From NCBI RefSeq assembly GCF_030272695.1, contig NZ_JARFYN010000055.1, forward strand, positions 1 to 44,776: DNA of 44,776 bases, in the 5' to 3' direction. The stretch comes from Martinezella calliandrae (lineage in GTDB: Bacteria > Pseudomonadota > Alphaproteobacteria > Rhizobiales > Rhizobiaceae). The notes beneath the pieces were generated by a model that was not told the origin of the DNA, did no database searches, and saw only the letters and a program-made list of their open reading frames with translations. A program made the position numbers and the translations under genes. Below are positions 8,893 through 17,024 of the stretch, in pieces (position 1 is the stretch's first letter; each line of letters begins with the position of its first letter).

Positions 8893-9399
8893 ATGAGTGT
8901 ACGTGATCTGATCCCTTGGAGCCGTGGCAGCAGCCAGGTTCCGAGCGTATATCGCGGTGATGACATGGATCCATTCCTGTCGCTGCACCGCAATGTCAAC
9001 CGTTTGTTCGACGAAGTCTTCCGCGGTTTCGGCTCGCCATCGTTGTTCGGTGATACGCCCTTCAACGGCACGTGGCCGCACGTGGAGATCGAGGAGAATG
9101 ACAACGAGATCCGCATCACAGCGGAGGTTCCGGGAATTGATCCAGACGCCGTCGAGGTGCTGCTGGAAGACGGTGTGCTTACGCTTCGGGGCGAAAACAA
9201 AAAGGAGGCCGAGGACAAGGATCGCCGCTTCAGCGAGCGCTACTACGGGCGCTTCGAACGGCGGCTGTCTCTTGGTCGTCAGGTCGATGAGGATAAGGTT
9301 GCCGCTACGTTCAAGAACGGCCTGCTCACAGTGACGCTTCCGAAGACCGAAAAGGCGCGAGCCAACGTCAAGCGGATCGCGATCGATCGCACCAAATAA
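8893..9399 (+). CDS. Small heat-shock protein Hsp20 (class C-like)
   Basis: 168 residues. It starts MSVRDLIPWSRGSSQVPSVY with a preceding AAAGGATGAAGCT site. It is a different subclass from the upstream copy: the N-terminal arm has DPFLSLHRNVNRLFDEVFRG, and the alpha-crystallin domain contains WPHVEIEENDNEIRITAEVP, GVLTLRGENKKEAEDKDRRF, ERYYGRFERRLSLG and the strand FKNGLLTVTLPKTE. The two dissimilar Hsp20 proteins probably form separate or mixed oligomers. A strong hairpin follows 10 bp after the stop. Confidence 0.95.
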   Translation: MSVRDLIPWSRGSSQVPSVYRGDDMDPFLSLHRNVNRLFDEVFRGFGSPSLFGDTPFNGTWPHVEIEENDNEIRITAEVPGIDPDAVEVLLEDGVLTLRGENKKEAEDKDRRFSERYYGRFERRLSLGRQVDEDKVAATFKNGLLTVTLPKTEKARANVKRIAIDRTK

Positions 9400-9409
9400 T
9401 ATCGCTCAT

Positions 9410-9439
9410 GCCAGCCGGGTGGAGAGGTGCCCGGCTGGC
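9410..9439 (+). terminator. Hairpin after the hsp20 pair
   Basis: GCCAGCCGGG and CCCGGCTGGC form a perfect 10-bp stem with a 10-nt loop, 10 bp after the second hsp20 stop. There is no clear T-run, but the position makes a terminator or mRNA-protecting structure likely. Confidence 0.6.
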
Positions 9440-9874
9440 TACTAGCGACGACGTCGATGACGGAACCACAGGCAATTAGGTCCGCGCTGAGCGGAAGTTC
9501 GCGGACCACGTCGGCAACCGGCCGCTGGCGGTTGGCATCAACCCGCCATGACCGAATATTGGTCAGACGGGAGTACACATTTTTCGCCCGTCACGCTCGA
9601 CGACCTACCTGCCGGTTTTCGAACGCAATGCTCTGCACTATCGGGCGCATCCACCCGCGCAGCGAGGGAAGGCCCCGCTGAAGCGGCGGGCCCCACTGGG
9701 CCTCAGACATGCGTAAAGGCAGCCGAACGAACTCTGGCGCAAAGGCACCCAAATGCCCACGTATGGCGCCTGGCGGGCGGCCCTAACGGATCCTTAAGCG
9801 CGACGGCGAATGGGCGCGGCGCGGCGCGAATGCTCGGAAGGCTGGGGCACGAAGAGTGCCCAGCCATAGCCGTT
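9440..9874. other. Intergenic stretch without a supported gene
   Basis: Open frames here lack ribosome binding sites and recognisable residues. A GC-rich inverted motif (CCGC-TGAA-GCGG inside GGCCC/GGGCC arms, around 9671-9693) could be a second terminator facing the DUF982 gene. Nothing else seen. Confidence 0.4.
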
Positions 9875-10177
9875 CTACGCAAGCGAGCGTGGACCGCCAG
9901 CACTGCTCTTCGTCCCGAGCGGTCCATCCGCAGCCGTCGACATGCCCGCATCGTGACATGCGTCAATGAACGCATCGCGGGCGATGGCGACTGGCGTCAC
10001 TCGGTTCAGAGCACGGCGGCACGTTTGAACAGCCCGATTGTATTTTCTGCCTCGATAGATATTCCAATCCCCTTCGAGGAAATCGAGCGCGTCGTTGACA
10101 GAAGCGAAGATCTGGGCCACCCCGTCCTTCATGCGGACACTGACGGGCGTCATCCATACCAATTCCGGATTGAGCAT
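9875..10177 (-). CDS. DUF982 domain protein (copy 3)
   Basis: 100 residues, starting MLNPELVWMTPVSVRMKDGV at 10177 directly after GAAAGGAGGACATC, a near-ideal ribosome binding site. The DUF982 pattern is V-N-DALDFLEGDWN, then YNRAVQTCRRALNRVTPVAI and ARDAFIDACHDAGM. It is more divergent than the two copies near 4.6-5.2 kb. A 223-residue frame on the opposite strand is its shadow. Unknown function. Three members of one family in 6 kb around chaperone genes suggests a stress-associated family expansion. Confidence 0.8.
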   Translation of the reverse strand: MLNPELVWMTPVSVRMKDGVAQIFASVNDALDFLEGDWNIYRGRKYNRAVQTCRRALNRVTPVAIARDAFIDACHDAGMSTAADGPLGTKSSAGGPRSLA

Positions 10178-10248
10178 GATGTCCTCCTTTCGCGTTCACA
10201 CCGGATGAAAAAGAAGTGAAAGAAATATCGGCGCCGAAGTCGCGAATT

Positions 10249-10760
10249 TCAAGACTTCCGAAATGCCGCAGCGCGGTGCATCCTTACGCCTTCGCCATGC
10301 ACGATCACGAAGTGACCACCCTCTAGCGGGAACGCAAGGCGGCGGGCATTTTCGGGCGTCGCAAAGCCAGTCAGAATGTAGGTCAGCGCCGCGCTGAATA
10401 GGGTAAACGACACGCCTGTCGGCAAGTAGCGGGTCCAGACCCGCGAGCCTCGCGGGATACGGCACGGTCGACGTACATGTCGAGCGAGGGAAACCAATGC
10501 CGCAGTCGAGACCACTCCAACCAGGACGAGGCGCGTCCAAATTCCCGCAATGTCCCATCGGCCGACGAGCAGGATAAGCAGGAAAAAGACTGCGGTGTCG
10601 AGTGCAACCAGCAGCCATCCGGGGAAGCTTGGCTCGTCGAGCCGCCACAGTTTCCATGCGAAGGCGTCGGAACGATGATGCAGACCGCTGTCATAAACCC
10701 GATAATTGCCAGCGAGGCGTTCATCGCTCCCGTACTCCAGCTCGCGCTGATCAGCCTCAC
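10249..10760 (-). pseudogene. Small membrane protein, probable M23-peptidase relative, frameshifted
   Basis: A GTG at 10760 overlaps the end of the TetR gene and reads a first hydrophobic segment (MNASLAIIGFMTAVCIIVP). Near 10680 the reading switches by one base to DAFAWKLWRLDEPSFPGWLL, followed by further membrane segments (ALDTAVFFLLILLVG, LVLVGVVSTAALVSL, GVSFTLFSAALTYILTGF) and RLAFPLEGGHFVIVHGEGVR, a motif like the start of an M23/LytM-type domain. The metal-binding His residues of such a domain are not present before the stop at 10249, so the gene is both frameshifted and truncated. The peptidase relationship is tentative; the membrane segments are clear. Confidence 0.5.
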
Positions 10761-11326
10761 ATGGCGCCGACGCTGCGGCACCAGTCCTCAAGCACCGCTT
10801 CAATCTCAGTCGTGGCATCACGGTCCCGCTCACGCTTGAATGCCCACCAGATAAGGGCTCCCTGCCACATGCTGGCCATTTGCCAGCCCATCTGCTCGGC
10901 ATGCGCGGCGTCATCGGTCAGCCGGCGACCCAAGGCTCCAGCGAGATATGTACCCCAAGCGGCTCCTCGTGCGCGGAGCGTTGGATTTCGGATATCCTCT
11001 CGCAACAAAAGCAGCCCGTCCGTCACGCTATACCCTAGTTGATCCTCTGGCATGAGCCGCATCAGGATCTCGACCGCGCCGGCCGGGCTGATCGGAGCGT
11101 TCGCGTCGGCTTCGGCGGTAACCGCATTGAGGCGGTCCCAGGCGTGTAAAAGGATGGCCTCGACCATCGCCTCGCGCGTGCCGAAACGCTGTACGAGCGT
11201 CGCGCCGGACAATCCGACCGCCTGCGATGCCCGAGCAAAAGTCAGACTGTCGGGCGCAGCGGATTTCAGAAGGGCCAATAGCCGGTCGAGGACCGCTTCA
11301 TCGGAAATGGTCTTGTTTCTACCCAT
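10757..11326 (-). CDS. TetR family transcriptional regulator
   Basis: 189 residues from the ATG at 11326 (MGRNKTISDEAVLDRLLALL). The N-terminal helix-turn-helix is LTFARASQAVGLSGATLVQR, FGTREAMVEAILLHAWDRL, the standard TetR three-helix DNA-binding domain. The C-terminal 130 residues would form the ligand-binding and dimerisation part. It is divergent from a dihydrofolate-reductase-like gene, with a 20-bp near-palindrome between them, so it probably represses both. It overlaps the downstream membrane-protein pseudogene (ATG/GTG-TGA overlap), which was once cotranscribed. The inducer is unknown. Confidence 0.92.
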   Translation of the reverse strand: MGRNKTISDEAVLDRLLALLKSAAPDSLTFARASQAVGLSGATLVQRFGTREAMVEAILLHAWDRLNAVTAEADANAPISPAGAVEILMRLMPEDQLGYSVTDGLLLLREDIRNPTLRARGAAWGTYLAGALGRRLTDDAAHAEQMGWQMASMWQGALIWWAFKRERDRDATTEIEAVLEDWCRSVGAM

Positions 11327-11336
11327 ATCGCTATTT

Positions 11337-11356
11337 ATAAACGAGCATTCATTTAT
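11337..11356. promoter_or_regulatory. Near-palindromic TetR operator
   Basis: ATAAACGAGCATTCATTTAT is an imperfect 20-bp palindrome (arms ATAAA-GA and TC-TTTAT) lying 11 bp before the regulator start and 20 bp before the divergent gene. Its position fits a shared TetR-type operator. Confidence 0.65.
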
Positions 11357-11375
11357 TATCAAGAAGGAGCCGCGC

Positions 11376-11900
11376 ATGGCCAGGATTTTAGGGTATATCG
11401 CAACCAGCCTGGATGGGTTTATCGCCACCAAGGCGGACAACCTTGACTGGCTGTTCAAATATGATGGCCTTGAGCTTGGCGAGCACGACTACCGCCACTT
11501 CATCAAGCGCATCAGGACCGTCGTCATGGGTCGAGGCACCTATGACTTTCTCGAAAATGACGGCTCTCCCTGGGCCTATGCCGAACAGCGCGTTCTGGTC
11601 GTCACTTCCAGGCCGATCGCAACGCCGAAGGGAGATTTGGAAACCCGGAGCGACGTCGATGGACTGATCGCGGAATTGCGAGGCCTAAGCGACGGCGATG
11701 TCTGGGTTCTTGGTGGCGGGGAACTCCAGATGACTTTCCTTGAACGCGGCGCGATCGACGAGATCGAGATATACCTCATGCCCGAGATTATCGGTGGTGG
11801 CCGGCCGCTCTTTCCCGCGACAGGCTTCGAGGCAAGCCCGACCCTGATCGACGCTCGGCCGATGGACAGGGGCTGTGTCCGGCTGCACTACCGTTTTTGA
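11376..11900 (+). CDS. Dihydrofolate reductase-like protein (RibD C-terminal family)
   Basis: 174 residues from the ATG at 11376, preceded by AAGGAGCCGCGC. The sequence MARILGYIATSLDGFIA is the common start of the COG0262 YwjB/DfrA-like family, followed by TVVMGRGTYDFL, the nucleotide-binding VTSRPIATPKG and VWVLGGGELQMTFLERGAID, and EIYLMPEIIGGGRPLFP. These folds bind NADPH and are usually reductases of pterin- or ribityl-like substrates, but the substrate of this branch is not established. The gene is divergent from, and probably controlled by, the adjacent TetR regulator, an arrangement common for detoxification genes. Confidence 0.9.
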   Translation: MARILGYIATSLDGFIATKADNLDWLFKYDGLELGEHDYRHFIKRIRTVVMGRGTYDFLENDGSPWAYAEQRVLVVTSRPIATPKGDLETRSDVDGLIAELRGLSDGDVWVLGGGELQMTFLERGAIDEIEIYLMPEIIGGGRPLFPATGFEASPTLIDARPMDRGCVRLHYRF

Positions 11901-12025
11901 TGGCAGCGGCCACATATCTCGGCACCTCCCATATCTAAAAGCGACCGTGCCTATTCCGCGTCCGCGTTCGATTCCTCGCAAGATAAGGAGAGAATGATGA
12001 AGCAATCAGCCTTTGTGGGCAGTTG

Positions 12026-12997
12026 TCAGGCGGCCCTGAAGCGGTCAAATGCCGTAAGGTGCTTGGTCGGTGGATCAGCTTCATCCCAGCGGTAGATTTC
12101 CGAACGCAGATAGCGAAGTTCGTCGTCGACGCCCTCTTCTGCAATCTCGGTCCACCAGCATTTCGGGCGGCCGTCGCTTCCATCAGACCAGCGATAACCG
12201 CGCGCCTTCAGGTGGTCTTTCATATCGAACGGACTGCTTTCGGCGTAGATGCGGACACGAGACCGCTGGCTGGCTTGATAGAGTTCGGCAAAGGGTGTTT
12301 GCCCGCGACCAGCACCATCGCTCGAAAGAACTTCGAGCAGTGCAAAACAATCATCGACTGCCCGATGCCCCTCGTGAAAATACCCTGCCTGCCCAATCAA
12401 ATATCCAAGCTTGGTCCCTTCGAAGCCGCGCGAGATCCAATCGATTTCCGAGACCGAGCAGGCCCAGGCTTTGCCTGCGAATATGGGCGAAAACGCCTCG
12501 CAGAACGGGCGATCGAAGCCGGCATTGTGGGCGATGATGAGGTCGGCGCCGTTGAGAATTGAGCGCAATTGATTAAGATCGATGATCTGGCCAGCCACCA
12601 TTTCGTCGGTAATGCCTGTCAGCCGCGTGATCTCGCCCGGAATTGGAATGCTTGGCTGCTGCAGGCCGCCATAGACGCCGGTGACATCGCCAATATTGCC
12701 TAGTTCATCAAATGTGAATGCAACTGCGCCGATTTCGATGATCTCATCCTTGCGATGGTTGAGGCCAGTTGTTTCGGTATCGATAACAACGCCCTTCAAC
12801 GGAAACCCGGGCCGCGCTGCCGTTGCGACGGTACGCGGTTCGAGCCTTTTGAGGATCCGGTATCGGCCGGTCGCCTGGAGGTGCCGGACCATGTCGTCGT
12901 CACTCAAGGCAGCCAACGGTTGGCGCTTTGCGGCCAATGAAGCAGGTGCCTTCGCGGTAGGTGTCTCACTTGAAACAAACAAATCGAACTGCGTCAC
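12026..12997 (-). CDS. DnaQ-like 3'-5' exonuclease (DEDDh)
   Basis: 323 residues. The exonuclease domain runs from about residue 68 to 230 with all DEDDh residues: VVIDTETTG (Asp73, Glu75), IIAHNAGFDRPF (the second Asp) and HRAVDDCFAL (His and the last Asp). It is related to DNA polymerase III epsilon, but the extra N-terminal 65 residues and a C-terminal 90-residue domain (RVRIYAESSPFDMKDHLKAR, GYRWSDGSDGRPKCWWTEIA) are typical of stand-alone rhizobial enzymes. The C-terminal part looks like a small substrate-binding module of unknown role. Likely a DNA repair or nucleic-acid processing enzyme. It stands alone between the DHFR-like gene and the selenocysteine operon. Confidence 0.9.
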   Translation of the reverse strand: MTQFDLFVSSETPTAKAPASLAAKRQPLAALSDDDMVRHLQATGRYRILKRLEPRTVATAARPGFPLKGVVIDTETTGLNHRKDEIIEIGAVAFTFDELGNIGDVTGVYGGLQQPSIPIPGEITRLTGITDEMVAGQIIDLNQLRSILNGADLIIAHNAGFDRPFCEAFSPIFAGKAWACSVSEIDWISRGFEGTKLGYLIGQAGYFHEGHRAVDDCFALLEVLSSDGAGRGQTPFAELYQASQRSRVRIYAESSPFDMKDHLKARGYRWSDGSDGRPKCWWTEIAEEGVDDELRYLRSEIYRWDEADPPTKHLTAFDRFRAA

Positions 12998-13090
12998 GTG
13001 TTTCCCGGGCTCATCTCAGAACGAACTCTCCAGACTGCATCGTCCGGCAAATCGGTATAAGCCATCGTCTCGAACAAATCAGGAGGAAAG

Positions 13091-13192
13091 ATGGAAACTG
13101 TGGAAATCAGCAACCGTAGCGACCTCGCCCTTGGGGCGATCGAGCGGGTGCAGGAAATCGTAACGTCCGGCGAAGACTTTCCATCGCTGTGA
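13091..13192 (+). CDS. Possible 33-residue small protein
   Basis: A short frame, METVEISNRSDLALGAIERV followed by QEIVTSGEDFPSL, begins at an ATG with a textbook AGGAGGAAAG ribosome binding site. No family recognised. It could be a real leader or small protein, or the surviving start of a longer lost gene. The remainder of the gap (12998-13090 and 13193-13468) has only disjointed minus-strand coding-like pieces in shifting frames. Confidence 0.35.
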   Translation: METVEISNRSDLALGAIERVQEIVTSGEDFPSL

Positions 13193-13468
13193 CGACTCGT
13201 TTTCGGATCATGCAAGGCGGAGATGGTGCGTTCCCGGATCATTCTCCTTGCATTCACTAGGGCCTGCTCTCGACACTTTTTCTCGCTGCGCCAACCGATC
13301 GAGCGCCTTCACCTCCCGATACCGATCAAGTTCGATTGATCCAAACCACTCGTCAGAACTCTCAGGCTCGCTTGATTGCAGCCGACTATGCCGCCCCGAC
13401 CCGCCCCCGCTGCAGCGTCGCACCAGGACACCAAGGTTGCCGATATCAACTGCGACAAGCCTGCACGG

Positions 13469-15535
13469 TCAATGACGCAGGCGCGATGGCGGAAGAGAGT
13501 GGGAGTCGAACCCACCAAAGACCGTCGCTCGGCCCCTCCCGGATTTGAAGTCCGGACGTCCCACCGGGGACGCATCTCCTCCAGAAGCAAGATCTTCACC
13601 GCTATTCGCCAGGTTCCCGAAGAGATCCAGACGGTCGCTATTGACGCGGCGCAGATCGCCACGACGCGACGTCACGCGTTGCCGATCGAAAAAATCGAGG
13701 ATCTGGATCGCAACCTTGCGGCCGTTTCCGACACGGTCGCGAAACTGCATGGCCGTGAACCAACCCTTGTCAGCTGCTGCGCTGATTTCGGCGATAATTA
13801 CGACCATTTCCCCGACTGTTTCGCGCCGAAAGAAATGATCCTGTGCAATCTCGTGCACTTTCCCCATGCGGCTGGCGAGCTTCAGCAGCCGGCGTACTTG
13901 GTGCTCAGGAATTGCCAATAACACGCCAATATCGCGCACGCGCGGCGGACGAAACCGCTCGGCGCCGCTAAGTAGCGGCGCGATCTCATTCCAAAGGCGC
14001 TCGTCAGCCGCGGACATTGTCACCTGATGGCCGGCGAGCCTGACCCAGGCTCCGTCCAGAATAACGTCTCCTTCGCGCGCAAGATCCTTGAGGGCCGCAA
14101 GAAAAGCCCGTACCGGCAAACGCAGGTCGAGCTTTGTCCGGAGCAATTCGATTCCAATCCCTGGCAGGTCGGGATTGTCCGCATGAAAGCTCTGGAGTCG
14201 GTCCAGAAGGCTGCCGCGATATGTCTTCCAGCGTTCCGACGACATCGCCAGCGTCGTGCCATCCACAGACCATGCCTTCACGCCCGGCAGTCCAGCCAAG
14301 GCACTGGCTTGCGCTATCGCGAGCGCCTTGTCCCGAGCGAAGGCGGCTACGTCGACATAGAATGGGTGCACCGCAAGCAACGCCTTGAACGCAGCTTCCG
14401 GCTCAGCCAATGAATTTGCGTTAAGCCGCGCAATCCGCTCTGGCGCGCGGCGCTTGCGGGCCGGGGCGCGCAAATCCAGAAATTGGCCGCCGCCGATCGT
14501 GCGCCGGGCCGAAGTATCACGAACGACGTAGCGATCGCCAGCGGCTGCCGCAATCGGCCGGTCGAGCACAAGCTGCACCAGACTGCGTGTTCCCGGTAAC
14601 AGGAACTCCTCCGTCAGCAGGACGATACGGGCACCGACCTGCGTCGATGCGTGATGAAGCCGCACCGGAAACCAATGGCCAATCGGCTTCGGCTCGGAAC
14701 CAAGTACGCGCAAGGTTGCATCAATCCTGTCCGTCGGTGCGTGCAAGCTTGCATCGCACACGATATCGCCGCGACCAATCGCTGCTTTGGTGATTCCCTG
14801 GCCAACGAGGTTGAGAGCGCAGCGATCCCCCGCGCGCCCATTCTCGCTCGGCCTGTTCTGCGTATGGATCGAGCGAATTCGGGCGCTGAGACCAGGGGGA
14901 CTTATGGTGACATGCTCGTCGAGCGATACGGTGCCTGAAAGTACAGTTCCGGTCACGATCGTGCCGGCGCCGTGGATCGTGAAGGAACGGTCCACGGCCA
15001 GACGAAAACGTCCTGTCGCCTGCCGTAGCGTGAATCTTCGAGCAGCCTCGACGATCTGATTGCGTAATGTCGCGATACCCCGGCCGGAAACGGTTGAGAC
15101 CGCGATCATTTGCGTAGCGCAAAGTGCGGAGCCGGCGAGCGCCTCCCGTACCATGGCTTCTACCTCGACAAGCCTATCTTCCTGAACAAGATCGGTCTTG
15201 GTTAGAGCCACGATGCCATGCTCGACACCCAGAAGATCGACGATGGCTAGATGCTCGCGTGTCTGCGGCATGACCCCATCATCGGCAGCTACAACGAGCA
15301 GAACGAAATCGATACCACTGGCACCGGCAAGCATTGTGTGCATGAACTTCTCGTGTCCCGGCACATCGACAAAGCCAAGTGTCTCCACACCCTCCACGGG
15401 CATGTAGGCAAAGCCAAGATCAATCGAGACTCCGCGATCCTTTTCCTCCTTCAGCCGGTCCGTATCTATGCCGGTCAGCGCCTGAACGAGGGAGGTCTTT
15501 CCATGATCGATGTGTCCGGCAGTGCCGATTATCAC
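13469..15535 (-). CDS. selB: Selenocysteine-specific elongation factor SelB
   Basis: A 688-residue frame. The GTPase domain begins MIIGTAGHIDHGKTSLVQAL (G1 motif residues 7-14), with DVPGHEKFMHTM (G3) and ALTKTDL (G4). Domains II and III follow, then four winged-helix repeats ending around ILDFFDRQRVTSRRGDLRRV. It carries Sec-tRNA to UGA codons and binds the SECIS hairpin through its C-terminus. The folded part seems to finish near residue 640. From residue 652 onward the frame is the tRNA-Sec gene itself, and the stop lies 16 bp beyond the tRNA. Either the protein carries a tRNA-encoded tail or translation ends on a message truncated by tRNA processing. selB is 57 bp downstream of selA. Confidence 0.96.
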   Translation of the reverse strand: MIIGTAGHIDHGKTSLVQALTGIDTDRLKEEKDRGVSIDLGFAYMPVEGVETLGFVDVPGHEKFMHTMLAGASGIDFVLLVVAADDGVMPQTREHLAIVDLLGVEHGIVALTKTDLVQEDRLVEVEAMVREALAGSALCATQMIAVSTVSGRGIATLRNQIVEAARRFTLRQATGRFRLAVDRSFTIHGAGTIVTGTVLSGTVSLDEHVTISPPGLSARIRSIHTQNRPSENGRAGDRCALNLVGQGITKAAIGRGDIVCDASLHAPTDRIDATLRVLGSEPKPIGHWFPVRLHHASTQVGARIVLLTEEFLLPGTRSLVQLVLDRPIAAAAGDRYVVRDTSARRTIGGGQFLDLRAPARKRRAPERIARLNANSLAEPEAAFKALLAVHPFYVDVAAFARDKALAIAQASALAGLPGVKAWSVDGTTLAMSSERWKTYRGSLLDRLQSFHADNPDLPGIGIELLRTKLDLRLPVRAFLAALKDLAREGDVILDGAWVRLAGHQVTMSAADERLWNEIAPLLSGAERFRPPRVRDIGVLLAIPEHQVRRLLKLASRMGKVHEIAQDHFFRRETVGEMVVIIAEISAAADKGWFTAMQFRDRVGNGRKVAIQILDFFDRQRVTSRRGDLRRVNSDRLDLFGNLANSGEDLASGGDASPVGRPDFKSGRGRATVFGGFDSHSLPPSRLRH
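13487..13582 (-). tRNA. selC: tRNA-Sec (selenocysteine, anticodon TCA)
   Basis: The 96-nt minus-strand sequence from 13582 to 13487 folds as a selenocysteine tRNA. The 8-bp acceptor stem is GGAGGAGA with TCTCTTCC, followed by an encoded GCCA end. The anticodon arm CCGGACTTCAAATCCGG has the TCA anticodon at 13546-13548, there is a long variable arm, and the T-loop GGTTCGACTCC is standard. The 8-bp acceptor and big variable arm distinguish it from tRNA-Ser and mark recognition by SerRS, SelA and SelB. It lies entirely inside the 3-prime end of the selB reading frame, on the same strand. Confidence 0.96.
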
Positions 15536-15592
15536 GTTCTGTCCCCTTTACCGACAGCGCGGGCATGGGCGGCCGGGCTTGGCGGCAAGCGG

Positions 15593-17014
15593 CTACGAAG
15601 ATTCATCAGAACCTCCCCCGAGCGCAAGATCAAGACCCGTGAAATTGGCCATGAACCCTTCCTCGTCTTCGAGACAGCGCAAATCCAGCACCAGAGAACC
15701 GCGTTCGACACGACCGATGACCGGCATCGGGAGCCGCCTGAGCGCCGCTGCCAAATCGCTCAGCAAACGGCCGCGACCATCAACCGGCGTCAGGGCGAGT
15801 CCGATGCTCGGGACTGCGGAGAGTGGCAGGGCGCCGGAACCGATCTGGCTTTCGCAGCTGACGACAGAAACATGGAAGAAAGCGTTTAATGCGTGCTCCA
15901 CGACCGGTAACAGCCGCCTCGCCTGCGCACCAATGTCAACCTGGGAACGGGTGAGCCACCGCAGCGTGGGAAGGCGCTTGGTCAGACGGTCCGGATCACG
16001 GTAGAGCTTTAGCGTGGCCTCAAGTGCAGCTAGTCTCATCTTGTCGACCCTAAGGGCCCGCTTCATCGGATTTTTGTTAATCGTTTCGATGAAGGTTCGG
16101 CGCCCGACTATGAACCCGGCTTGCGGTCCACCGAGGAGCTTGTCGCCAGAAAAAGTGACGACGTCTGCTCCCTCGGCGATCGCCTCGCGGACGGTCGGTT
16201 CGTGCGCGAGACCGAAGCGGGTCAGATCCACCAGGGTACCGGAGCCGAGGTCGTTGACGAGTGGCACGCCCTTGTCGTGGGCGATCGCCGACAACTCGCG
16301 TGCGCCCACCTCTTTCGTAAAGCCTTCGATCCGGTAGTTGGACGTATGGACCTTCAGTATCACGCCACTATCGGGGCCAATCGCGCCGCCGTAGTCCCTT
16401 GCATGGGTGCGGTTCGTGGTGCCGACTTCGACGAGACGGACGCCGGAGCGCTCCATGATGTCTGGCATTCGGAACGCCCCGCCGATCTCGATCAATTCGC
16501 CCCGCGAGACAATCACTTCGCGGCCAGACGCAAGGCTGTTTAACACCAGCAGGACGGCTGCCGCGTTGTTGTTGACGACTGTCGCGTCCTCCGCCCCCGT
16601 CAATTCGCAGATCAGCGCGCGCAGATGGTCGTCCCGTTCGCCGCGTATGCCGCCCTCGAGGTCGAACTCAAGCGCGACGGCCTCGCGCATCGCGACTGTC
16701 GCCGCATCGATTGCGGCATCCGCAAGCACCGCCCTGCCGAGATTGGTATGCAACACCGTCCCCGTTAGATTGAACAGCGGCCGCATCGTCGAGCGGTCAA
16801 CGGCATCCAGTTTGGAAAGCGCCGCCGACGCGACTTCGTCGCGGGAGGGAATGTCCTGGCCCTGCCGCACCTTGTCCCGGATGTCGGAAAGGATGGCGCG
16901 GACCGCATTTGCGACCGCGGACCGACCGAAACATTCGATCGCCGCAGCGGCGGGTGCTGTTTTCAGGACCTGGTCAACCGATGGGATATTCCGCAATCTG
17001 GCGCTTGCGTCCAA
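15593..17014 (-). CDS. selA: L-seryl-tRNA(Sec) selenium transferase SelA
   Basis: 473 residues, the usual length. SelA is a decameric PLP enzyme that converts Ser-tRNA-Sec to Sec-tRNA-Sec using selenophosphate. Motifs: RPLFNLTGTVLHTNLGRAVL, AVALEFDLEGGIRGERDDHL, AEDATVVNNNAAAVLLVLN-like VVNNNAAAVLLVLNSLASG, SRGELIEIGGAFRMPDIM, and the PLP-lysine motif FSGDKLLGGPQAGFIVG. It is 10 bp downstream of fdhE and upstream of selB in one long operon, so its supply is tied to that of its main client, formate dehydrogenase. Confidence 0.97.
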   Translation of the reverse strand: MDASARLRNIPSVDQVLKTAPAAAAIECFGRSAVANAVRAILSDIRDKVRQGQDIPSRDEVASAALSKLDAVDRSTMRPLFNLTGTVLHTNLGRAVLADAAIDAATVAMREAVALEFDLEGGIRGERDDHLRALICELTGAEDATVVNNNAAAVLLVLNSLASGREVIVSRGELIEIGGAFRMPDIMERSGVRLVEVGTTNRTHARDYGGAIGPDSGVILKVHTSNYRIEGFTKEVGARELSAIAHDKGVPLVNDLGSGTLVDLTRFGLAHEPTVREAIAEGADVVTFSGDKLLGGPQAGFIVGRRTFIETINKNPMKRALRVDKMRLAALEATLKLYRDPDRLTKRLPTLRWLTRSQVDIGAQARRLLPVVEHALNAFFHVSVVSCESQIGSGALPLSAVPSIGLALTPVDGRGRLLSDLAAALRRLPMPVIGRVERGSLVLDLRCLEDEEGFMANFTGLDLALGGGSDESS

Positions 17015-17024
17015 CTTTTCCTCC

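Noticed and set aside
9671..9693. Second GC-rich hairpin as a definite terminator
   Set aside because: Several alternative pairings and no T-run; kept only as a remark in the intergenic entry.
9548..10219. 223-residue plus-strand frame
   Set aside because: It overlaps the DUF982 gene, which has a near-ideal ribosome binding site and a family pattern on the other strand.
12994..13423. Minus-strand coding-like pieces (QALVNARRMIRERTISALHD and neighbours) next to tRNA-Sec
   Set aside because: The pieces are in different frames, have no ribosome binding site or recognisable family, and may be chance; not strong enough to call even as a pseudogene.
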